Of a DNA stretch of 64,000 bases, positions 12,082-21,315 are shown in pieces. Every line of letters begins with the position of its first letter. Within the stretch, counting starts at the first letter, position 1. Source of the stretch: Echria macrotheca (taxonomy: Eukaryota > Ascomycota > Sordariomycetes > Sordariales > Schizotheciaceae). Both the position numbers and the translations under genes were made by a program. The notes beneath the pieces were generated by a model, which saw only the letters and a list, made by a program, of their open reading frames with translations, had not been told where the DNA came from and made no database searches. Where the stretch lies: positions 992,001 to 1,056,000 of the forward strand of contig MU839841.1 in the NCBI GenBank assembly GCA_030411725.1, written 5' to 3'.

Positions 12082-12598
12082 AACTAGCTGGTGGGGGAGG
12101 GAGGGAAGGGTGATGATGGTGTTGTATGTAATAACTGGGTACCTAGTTAGCGTGAAGTCTTGTGAGTGGTAAATTTGTACAGGCTGTATTGGGAAACTTG
12201 TAGCCCGTGTCATTCATATCTTTGCTTCTGTTTGTACGAGAATGAAGGCGTTTAGTTACAGTCCTACCAGATATTTTGATGTCATTCTAAAATTAGATGG
12301 GACCAAAAGGAGGAATGAGAGAACTAGAACAGTGAGACTACAGCATCCAGCGAGAGGACAGGAGCGGTAGGGTAGATGGTTCCATCGACTATCATAGAGG
12401 CATCAGGAATTCTGTCGGTTGTGTCATAGAGGAGCAAGACCATAACCTCGTGGGTCTTCATACATTGACACCATGAGACGACACCTGATCAATACCACGG
12501 ACGAGCAACAAGATCCAACGACTTCAACGACTCTAGAAGCACATCTACATATCCAAATAAACCCAGACGAGAGTGTTGATATCTTCCAAATCACCGTC
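12082..12598. other. Convergent intergenic region
   Basis: About 0.5 kb between the alcohol oxidase stop and the MoaC stop on the opposite strand. It should contain both 3' UTRs. No gene seen. Confidence 0.5.
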
Positions 12599-14822
12599 TT
12601 ACTCCCCCTCCCTCAACCCCTCCTCAACCCACCGTCCACTCCTCCCCCCCTCCTTCAGCACAACCCTCAACCCCTCGACAACCATCCTCTTATCAACAGC
12701 CTTGCACATATCATAAACCGTCAACGCCGCGGCGCCCGCGGCCGTGAGCGCCTCCATCTCGACGCCCGTCTTGCCGTCGCAAGAAACCGTCGCCTGCACA
12801 TCGACCCTCCCATTCCCACTCCCGTTCCCTTCCTCTTCGTCCGCGTCCGCCTCGACAACGCCAAGCTCAACAGCCACATGCGTCACCGCGATGGGATGAC
12901 ACAGCGGGATGAGGTCGGCAGTCCGCTTGGCCGCCATGATCCCGGCTATGCGGGCGACCGAGAGCACGTCCCCCTTTTTGAGCTGGTTTTGCTTGATCAG
13001 GGGGATGACTTCCCTCGAAGAGAAGCGGACGGAGCATTTGGCTATGGCGGTGCGTTTTGTGGGCGTCTTGTCGGAGATGGAGACCATGTGTGCTGTGCCG
13101 GATTGGGAGACGTGGGTGAGACGGGTTTGTTGGTCCTCATTTTTTTTCTGGGACAGTTTTTGGGTGGTGGTTGAGAACAGACGACGCGTGCTCTGGGTGG
13201 GTTTATTGTGCTTGGTTCTTGTAGACGTAGATGCGAATCGGATATGGGATGCAGAGATATTGGACGGCAGCAGATAAGTCGGGATGGATAACCCCCTGGC
13301 TGGACGCGCCATGGGCTGGACAGATGAAGACAGCCGAGATGAATCTACAGACCGGCCGCTTAGTACCATTTCATATATACCCAAATACAAAAAGTCATCC
13401 ATATGCTTGGCATCCTCGTTCAATCATGACAACTCCGCCGTGTATGCAAGGGGACGGAGGCTATCACCCACCAATCAAGATCATGGGCCTGTTCTTCATG
13501 TGCTCGAGCTCGCCAATGCCCGCGTGCTTCTCCTTCTTGTTCTTGACGGCCATGCCGATAACCTCCAAAAGCTCCTGAGAATTCGGCGCCATCAACGGCG
13601 GTGTGTCGTCCAAGGGCGCAATGTAGCCCGGCTTTGCCATGGCGACTTGTTTAAGCGTCTCCAGGACCTCCTCTTCAATCGGCTCGCCTTGGTTCACTTT
13701 CCGTAGAATATCTCTGAGCGAGACCTCGGCATTCCCAAAGAGACACACCTTGAGATTGCCATCGCTCGTGATACGTAGTCGGTTGCATGTCCCGCAAAAG
13801 TTATGCGTCATACTGGTGATGAAGCCAATCCGGCCGGCAAAGCCAGGCACTTTATATGTCTTGCTCGTATCGTTCCGGTGGCCGGTCTCACGATGCACGT
13901 CCGGGTACTTGGACCGAATGACGTCCAGCATCTCCTGGAAGCTGAACATCTTACCTTCGCTCCACTTGTTGCCGTCAAACGGCATGTACTCGATGAAGCG
14001 GACTTCGATGTCTTCGTCTCTCGTCATCTCGACAAACGGTAAAATCTCACGGTCATTGAGCCCCCGCATGACCACACAGTTGATCTTGAACTTGATCCCG
14101 GCACCAGCGCGGTTCAGCTCGAGGATCCGGTCCATGCTCTTGCGCACCGCGGCGAATCCAGCACGCCGCGTCATTAGCTGGAACTGCCATGGGTCCAGCG
14201 TGTCGAGGGACAGGTTGACGCCCGTCAGACCGGCTTCCACCATGGCGTCCAGCTTGCGGTGCAGCGAGAGTCCGTTTGTTGTGAGACACAGCTCCCGCAG
14301 CCCGTGGGCTCGGAGGGCGCCTATCTGCTGCATCAGGGGAACAATATCACGGCGGACGGTGGGTTCGCCACCCGTCAGCCGGATCTTGGTTACACCCTGC
14401 GAGACGAACAGCGAGGAAAGCAGCACGATCTCGGGCGTGGTGAGGAGCTCGCGGGACGGAGACAGGGGCACGCCCTCCTCGGGCATGCAGTACAGGCAGC
14501 GCAGGTTGCACCGCTCCGTGACCGAGATGCGTAGGTAGTCATGCTGGCGGTCGAAAGTGTCGGTCAGGAAGGCCGAGAAGGGCTTGGCGTCCCGGATGCG
14601 GTCCCTGCGAGACTGCACATCGGCCACGGGGTCGCGAATCGGCGTGGGAGGCGCGGTTGGTGACTGCGGGAAGGGGACAGCCTGGTCCACGGCAGCCGCG
14701 GCGGTTGCGATGCGCCTCGTTGGGTGGTGGTGGTGAGGGGAGACCGGTACCCGATTTGTTTGTGCCACCCTCAGCGGCCCGGGACGGACTCGCCGGGCCA
14801 AGTAGCGCGTGCTTGTTGCCAT
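12599..14822 (-). CDS. cnxABC: MoaA/MoaC molybdenum-cofactor gene (cnxABC / MOCS1 type)
   Basis: The gene provides both enzymes that turn GTP into cyclic pyranopterin monophosphate. MoaA part: 13464-14822 (452 aa) with a basic mitochondrial-like N-terminus, radical-SAM Cys105/109/112 (CNLRCLYC), GGEPT, and C-terminal Fe-S Cys343/346/360. It ends in ILIGG, the Gly-Gly needed by MoaA, then a TGA at 13464. MoaC part: frame 12599-13423, with GDVLSVARIAGIMAAKRT, LCHP and DGKTGVEMEALTA, preceded by a basic Ser/Thr/Arg linker resembling a mitochondrial presequence. An intron 13345-13471 would join the parts in frame (698 aa) and remove the Gly-Gly. Otherwise MoaC could start at ATG 13312 (237 aa). 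The gene shares a 494-base promoter region with the divergent WD-repeat gene. Which forms exist cannot be told from sequence. Confidence 0.93.
13345..13471 (-). other. Predicted optional intron joining MoaA to MoaC
   Basis: The donor G|GTGGGT lies inside the last Gly codons of MoaA. The acceptor CTGTAG follows a TACTAAG branch-like sequence. The exon phases (one base left, two bases received) join the reading frames exactly, giving ILI-D-SSRL and bypassing the MoaA stop codon. Retention leaves MoaA with its functional Gly-Gly end. The 127-base length fits the other introns of the window. Confidence 0.7.
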
Positions 14823-15316
14823 TTCAGCCTTTCTGACGGACAACCAGCGCAACGGCAGTGCGGATGCGACTGGGCATGGCGGGGAGTGTATCTGGTGGGG
14901 TGTTGCCTGCCAAGAGATAAAGGGAAGAGTCAAGGTTAACAGTCCATTTCAAGGTGGGAAAACTGGTTATTAATGGTGATGTATTCCGTAGACAGTGGAC
15001 GATACCAATTTGCCTCGTCAAACTACGCCCTGTGGATGGATGAGTGAGCACTCATAGTGACTGGTCGCTACCCCGTCCCGTCTCTTCAGTTGCAGAAGGC
15101 GGACTGGGACTGTGGGGCCCTCCGCGAACCGGACAGCGGCGAATTCAGCGCTTTGTGTCACGTCCACTCAATGGGGAAGTCGCCGCCTTGGCATTCTCCG
15201 AGGAGTCTCCGCGTCTCCACGCGCCTGTCCGAACAGAGGGGGCATCGACCAAACAAGCCAAGTGCTCGCATCCAGATTCCCGCCAATTTTTCCATCCAAG
15301 TCTGTAATTTCTGGGG
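14823..15316. promoter_or_regulatory. Shared divergent promoter region
   Basis: 494 bases separate the ATG of the moaA/moaC gene from the ATG of the WD-repeat gene, so both promoters must lie here or overlap. No canonical TATA box was recognised. Confidence 0.5.
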
Positions 15317-16976
15317 ATGCGTTTCTCAAAGAGCGTCAAATGTGAGGATCCATGCCTTACTAAGCGCCCTGTTTGCTGACTCCCACAGCTTCGCTGCACT
15401 GCCTTCCGAGTCCCGATGGGAAGCACATTGCGACGCTATTCCCGTCTGTCGTCAATGTGCGGGCAGTGCGGAATCTTGAGGTCGTGAATGTGGTCAAGCT
15501 GCCCCAGGACCTCACCGGGCCCATACTCGCCTTCCAGTGGTCTCCCTCTTCAAGACTGCTGCTCGTGGCCAATGCAACTGAGATCAGAGCCTTCTCGGCC
15601 CTCGATGACAGCTTCAATGCCACCATTCGGAACCCCGTGGCCGCCGGGACCAAGCCAGTCTATGTCGGATTTGGAGGCTCGGATGTCGAGGTCTTTGTCG
15701 TCGCCTCGTTCGGTCTGAAGTTTGCTGTCTATGACCTGGGTTCATCCAAGGCTGTCGAGATCCCTAATCCTAAAGCCTCCTCGCCATCAACCGCCTCTCG
15801 GTGCTTCTCCTTGCGGCCTCAGACACGCCACTTGGCGCTGATGACCCGGGCGGCTGGAAAGGACATCATCAGCATACACGGGTTTCCGGCAAGAGAACTG
15901 CAGAGATCCTGGGCGCCAGATACCATTGATGCCCAAGGCTTGGTATGGAGTCCGGACGGGAAATGGCTGATCGTGTGGGAATCGGCGGCTCACGGTCACA
16001 AGCTGCTGTTCTACACATCAGACGGCCACATATTCCGGACCTGGTCTGGTCCGGCCAACCCTCATCCGGAGTACAAAGATTACGCACTTGGCGCCGGCAT
16101 CAAGACTGTGCAGTTCTCGGCCGACGGCCGACATCTTGCGATTGGCGATCACAGCAGGTTTCTCTACATATTCGGCATGTCATCACTGACCGAGACCATG
16201 CGTCTCTGCCATCCGAACAGCCTGACGCCCAGAGACACCCTTCAGGTATGTAGTTTTTCTTGATGGGTTACACCGGCACTGACCGATGCCGGCATATGCA
16301 GATCTGGCAGGAGCAAGTAGGCGTTACACAGGCAGGGCCGGCCATCCACACATTTCTGAGGGCCTCACACGTCATATCACCACCTACCCGACCCGACGGG
16401 TCCGATCTCACAACAGGCTGCGTCTCGATACTATTCGAGCCGTCCTCGAGCCTCGTAGCTACCAGGTTAGATGAATCCCCTGGCACCATATGGATTTGGG
16501 ACGTGCAGGCTGGGGAACTGCGTGCCGTCCTTCTTTTCCACGGCAGTATTGTGGCCATGGCCTGGCATCCCGAGACGCGCGAGACGCTGTTAGTCCGTTG
16601 CGATGGCGACGATTACAAGGGCATCGTTTTTGTGTGGGATCCGCTATCGGAAGGCCCCCAATCGGTTGACTTTGGTCAACAGCTACCCGGAAAGAATACG
16701 GTGGGTAGGACGCGAGCCTTGTGGCTCTCGACGGACGCATCGAGCCCACCATCTTTGTTCCTGTCCGATGCCCAGAACTACGTATTGGCTTCACTGGTCG
16801 AGCTGGACCAGGGCTCGCCCCCGTGGGGCGACCACGGTAGCCCCGGCATCACTATCGATACGGGTGCCTTCCAGCGGGACGAGTCGCCGTTGGAATTGGT
16901 GCCGGCGGTCGACGCCCACTCGGGTGGCGGGGATGATAGCAGCGAGCTGGAGGATACCTTCATCCACAAGCGGTAA
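15317..16976 (+). CDS. WDR8/WRAP73-like WD-repeat protein
   Basis: Three exons: 15317-15341 (25 bases), 15389-16245 and 16302-16976 (518 aa). The first exon supplies MRFSKSVK, which joins to SSLHCLPSPDGKHIA and matches the N-terminus of the WDR8/WRAP73 family. The body contains degenerate WD repeats (VWSPDGKWLIVWE, VQFSADGRHLAIGD, GTIWIWD, IVFVWDP). Known members act at spindle poles: fission yeast Wdr8 works with Msd1 and the kinesin-14 Pkl1 to anchor microtubule minus ends. The C-terminus is acidic/Ser-rich. The first exon is very short, so the start would be missed by simple ORF calling. Homology was judged from recalled family features. Confidence 0.85.
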
Positions 16977-18038
16977 TCATGCACGCTGCGTGATGACGCT
17001 TCCACGCGACAAATCAGAATGGGAACGGCACCCGAGTATCTGATATATCATTGGTCGGAATTTATTCCGAGGGTCTCTCCTGGAAACAACTGATTTGGCG
17101 CTCGCGAGGCACCAGACTTTGACATATGCAAGCCTCGTCGAATCTGGCATGGCCAACGGGAGGACGCGGGATGACGAATATCCATCAAACTGCAGGACAA
17201 GATAGGGCCCGCCGGCTGCTTCGCCCTAGTAGTTTTATACCGCTGAGCGGGTATCTGCCGGTGCCATACTCGTGGTCGCCGTCATGGATGCAGCCTCTTG
17301 TTTGTGCGCTAGCTGGGCAGCCCTACATGACTAGTCCGATGATCACGCATGTTTGCTCGATGGGACTACAACGGCCGCCAAGAGCGCATGCGGAACTCGG
17401 ATTTGCTGCCGCTTGTAGAGTCTCATGGCTGCAGAGTTTACGACCCTTGTCTGCGTCCCCCATGGTCTCCCACACCGGATGAAGCCCAATTATTCCATGC
17501 GGCCCCTGAGGATGGAGTTGAGCCGCAGACAAGGCTGCCATACGGAGGGTCCGAGTACCCGGTTCGCCGTAGCCGCAAGCTGTGTGAACCTGGTTGTATC
17601 AGTCCTGACTGGGCTGAGTTGATTGCCCCTTGCAGCTGACTTTGCTAGATTCGTATGTCATGTTTGTGGCTCGTGGAGCATCCGAAGGCTTCACTGACTG
17701 GGTCCGCCTGCCAACCCGTCAGCAGCCATGGCCTTTGAAAGAGAAGGCAGCCCCTGACTGACTTCACCTGTTGGTCCGGAGTAGTACTCTGAAGATTCTC
17801 GTCGTTCCTTCCGGACCCGGTCATCGTGGAGCTTGCACAGGAGACGACTTCCTCGCCATGAATCATTCATGTTGACCCTCGGAGTTGAACGTGTTCACGG
17901 CCATCATGGCTATATAACTGCGCTGTTTCCACTGGGATCGTTCAAAGTCCGGCATCGAACACACCTAGGCGATATTCTAGACATACATCGAACTTCGGAG
18001 CATTCGTCCAACTTTCTCCCTACTCTACCCCTCCCGAC
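16977..18038. other. Intergenic region before RRM-like gene
   Basis: About 1.06 kb. The left part is the 3' flank of the WD-repeat gene. The right part should be the promoter and leader of the RRM-like gene, including a TATATAA sequence near 17909-17915, about 125 bases before its ATG. No other gene seen. Confidence 0.45.
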
Positions 18039-18737
18039 ATGGCGGATCTCGAGACGGCCGAGACGAACACGGAGGAAGCTGCGGCGAGAGGTCCTCTGTA
18101 CGTTATAGTCAAGAACCTTCCGTGCAGGAAGGGCGGAAAGCACAGCGAGAAGGAGAACCGAGCCCACATCGAGCGAATTCTCAAGGCGGACGCCACGAAA
18201 GGCCATGGCGACCTCGTGAGCAAGATCGTCGATGTCAAGCACGGGAAGAACTTCAAGAGACACCCCATAGGCACCACGTATGTCAAGTTCAGCGATGCCA
18301 AGTCGGCGGAAGAGGCGTGCTCGCGGCTGAGGGGCAAGACGGTCTTCGCAGGCTCGGGCGCGAGTCGGGAAAAGGCATCGATAGAGGCCCATCTGTCGTG
18401 GGTGGGCCGGGCTCAGCGCGCGGAGTGGGAACAGCAGCCGCAGAAGCAGCCGGCCCAGAATGCCCTCGGCGGTGGTGATGAGAGTGCGTATCAGGCGGCC
18501 TATGCAGAGGGCTACGCAGAAGCTGGCTACGCAGGGGCTGGCTACACTCAAGCTGGATACGCTCAAGCTGGCTACGCAGAGGCTTCGGGCAGCGGATCGG
18601 CAGCGATGCATTCGATAAACCCGGAGGCGCAGGACTTTCGGCCGCAGCCGCCCGCGATTGTCGATGGGAGGATCGATAGACACAAGGGCAAGGATAAGGG
18701 AAAGGCCAAGGATAAAGGGAAAGGCAAGATGAAGTAA
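18039..18737 (+). CDS. RRM-like protein with Gly-Tyr-Ala repeat tail
   Basis: Single exon, 232 aa. Residues about 20-120 look like an RNA-recognition-motif fold: YVIVKNLP as an RNP2-like strand and GTTYVKFSDAKSAEEA as an RNP1-like strand and helix. A low-complexity segment (about 148-185) repeats GY followed by Ala/Gln/Glu units (GYAEA, GYAGA, GYTQA, GYAQA, GYAEA). The C-terminus alternates Lys/Gly/Asp (KGKDKGKAKDKGKGK). This combination is typical of small RNA-binding proteins that can self-associate. I do not recognise a named orthologue. The start follows a pyrimidine-rich leader. RNA binding is inferred from fold-like motifs only. Confidence 0.75.
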   Translation: MADLETAETNTEEAAARGPLYVIVKNLPCRKGGKHSEKENRAHIERILKADATKGHGDLVSKIVDVKHGKNFKRHPIGTTYVKFSDAKSAEEACSRLRGKTVFAGSGASREKASIEAHLSWVGRAQRAEWEQQPQKQPAQNALGGGDESAYQAAYAEGYAEAGYAGAGYTQAGYAQAGYAEASGSGSAAMHSINPEAQDFRPQPPAIVDGRIDRHKGKDKGKAKDKGKGKMK

Positions 18738-20132
18738 GGGTGTGTGTGGCAAGGGGCGAGAGGCGAGAGGTACCGGCCGAGAATAGTGCAGTCCAATGCT
18801 GCGGTAATGGGAAGGAGGGAAGGCGACGTCACACAATTGATGGTCTGGATGGCCAATTTTGGGCACTGTTAGAGCGGGTCCGGCAGCGAGGCGTCTAGGT
18901 TGCTTAGCGGGTACTATTTAATGTTTGTCACCTCACCTTGTTGTTTCAGGGCATACGCAGTTCAGTGGCTGCGTTACGTATGTATGAAATCGGGCCGGGC
19001 GGAGGTTTTGTTGGTTGTGTTTTTGCGCGCATGTGATGGTCCCATAGCTGTGCTTTTTTTTATACCTCTGGATATTCGGTGGATCCCTGTCTGCGCAAGA
19101 ATAGAAGACAGGAGGAGCCAGGGGGTGGGAATAGACTTTCCACGTGGTAGAGTTCTGTCATCTGGACTCGCCACGATAGTTGATCTGGCGATGAGGACGG
19201 TCTTGGGACCCAGATCACACGCTGCGGCAGCCTCGAAGCCATTGTCAAGGATCCTTGGTTTCCAGGTGTTGTTACTGGCCCATTCCCCGCGTTGCTATGC
19301 TCGGCGATTCCAATTCTCGGTCGGGTCATGGATTACTGCTGAGTGACCAGTTGAGTACCTAGATGAAATATGAATCTGTCTTTCGTCCGAAATGTGTTCT
19401 CCCACAGATGCAACCTGGGGGTTGGAAAAGAGATATTGGATCTGGGAGCCGAGTTGCTCCTAAGGTACTGAGCTATTTCATAATAATGTGTCCTGGCTTA
19501 CTCGAAGACGATGTTGTCAAGAAACTACTTTGTTGGATATCCGGATGCAGTTAGATACTGAGTGAGCCACTGGCTGGTTGACTATTGGATACGGTCGAGT
19601 CGACATTTGTTCAACCATCGGGCGACCAGACCATATATGGTGTCTGCTACCTGTGGTGTCTGTCTTGATCTCTGGTACTTGTATTGTACAATACATGCCT
19701 CAATTCTCTTCTCCAATCATGCCGCGCTTTTATATACCGACTGACTAGTGGTGATTAACGGAATCCAGCGGACAACAAAAACATATCATCAATCAGATTC
19801 TTAGCATGCCCCCCATCTCATCCCGACTTGTTAGACCCCCCTTCATTTCATCCCTTACCTTCTTCCTATTCCCCCCCATCCATCCCAGCAAAACAAACAG
19901 CCTACCCCCAAGGGACTTGCCTTTCCCACATGACATCCACAAAACTCCCGCATGACGCCCGTCCCTAAGATAGTTAGAATCAAGTCCTTCGCCACTTATC
20001 AGAACCACCGTTACCCCTTCCGCTGATGTCGCTTCCCCCCCTTTCCCTCCCAAGAACGGCCGAGCCGAGGTGAAGCAAATGGGTGGCTAAATATTCACCA
20101 ATAGCAAAACAGTACAACATGAAACAATCCCG
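18738..20132. other. Intergenic region
   Basis: About 1.4 kb between the RRM-like gene and the tRNA gene. It is less GC-rich than neighbouring exons. Open frames up to 148 codons are present but resemble nothing known. No gene seen. Confidence 0.45.
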
Positions 20133-20234
20133 GCCCGGTTAGCTCAGCTGGTTAGAGCGTCGTACTAATAACTTCTCTTGGTTGAGGAATTATGTGGTAT
20201 GCGAAGGTCAACAGTTCAATCCTGTTACTGGGCA
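20133..20234 (+). tRNA. tRNA-Ile(AAU) with 28-base intron
   Basis: The acceptor stem GCCCGGT (20133-20139) pairs with ACTGGGC (20227-20233), with discriminator A at 20234. The D arm reads TAGCTCAGCTGGTTAGAGC (A box). The anticodon stem TCGTA pairs with TGCGA, allowing one G-U. The loop CTAATA carries anticodon AAT at 20167-20169. A 28-base intron (20171-20198) sits one base after the anticodon, the standard place for nuclear tRNA introns. The T arm is AACAG-TTCAATC-CTGTT (B box). A T run follows downstream as a Pol III terminator. Confidence 0.93.
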
Positions 20235-21315
20235 TTTATTTTTGTACCTTTTCTGATCCTTTTTTTTCTCACCCCTTCCTTTGATATTCGAGTTGTTGTT
20301 TTATCGTCTTGATTTCGAGGTGTGTTAACCAGTGGGTAGATGTTTCCCCGATGCTTGAAGATGGAAGGGGTGAAGGGAAGGGGGGAAGGGAAGGGGGGAA
20401 GGGAAGGGGGGAAGGGAAGGGGGGAATCTCTGTTGACCACCCCCTTTTGTCCTTTTCTGGGGAGGGAAGATGGGAGGGAGAGGAGTGTAATGTTCCTTTA
20501 CAAAGTACAACCGATTTACCCCCGTCCTCCCCAAACCTTGAGTTGCGAAGAGAAAGGTGTGTTGTCGTAGGAATCTTCAGCGAAAGTTTCGCGAAATCTT
20601 TTTTTTATTTTATCGTATGTCAAATGAACGACTCGACTCGACTTCCGTCCCTCGCACGTCTTCCATCTCTTCACAGCCCCAAGTTTTTTCGGGTTAGATT
20701 GAATGGGTGATCGGCGAGTAAATAATACTAGGTGGTTTAGATGGATGGAAGGAAAAAAATAGGTAGGTACGGAGTATGAGAACTTTCTGTTCAATATATC
20801 AGGACAATTCCTATTCTAGATCGTATAGTCACGGCACGTACGTAATCCCCGATAAAATATTCTTTTTCGAACGCAGGGTTGGTTGGTTAGGATCAGGAAA
20901 CCGTTCACTTTGGGGAAGGGGGGTGGACGAAAAGTAAAAAGAGTATCAAGCGGCTTTCTCCTTTCCCGCAGCTACGGTATTCATGGTATCTTCGTGCTAT
21001 CTTACTCATTCCTCGCTTCTTCACCGCCTCTTAAAACAGCCAGGGTGTGAGGGAAAAAAGAAGACGAAGACAATAACTGGGCAAGGACACCAATCTACCC
21101 GTTGAGACTCGTATGTTATCCCCTCAGCCAGCTTTGCAGTCTCACAGCTAACACATCAAGACGTAAATGCCCCCGTCCGAATAAAACCAGTACGAATATG
21201 CATATCCCATGTTTACATCGCTACATCATACACATCCATGCCCTTAACGCCTTTCCCACATTTCCCACCCTCATATGCTTATATATACACGCACCCCACC
21301 CAGCCCAGCCTTATT
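20235..21315. other. Intergenic region with G-rich minisatellite
   Basis: About 1.1 kb between the tRNA and the 3' end of the DUF3074 gene. It contains T runs just after the tRNA and a four-copy 13-base repeat (separate entry). No gene seen. Confidence 0.45.
20375..20426 (+). repeat. Minisatellite, four perfect 13-base units
   Basis: The unit GGGAAGGGGGGAA is repeated four times without change (20375-20387, -20400, -20413, -20426). The G runs could also form a quadruplex. Perfect copies suggest recent expansion and probable length variation between strains. Confidence 0.9.

Noticed and set aside
12473..13174. 233-codon plus-strand ORF opposite the MoaC domain
   Set aside because: It is antisense to a clear MoaC coding region; its openness is a by-product of MoaC codon bias.
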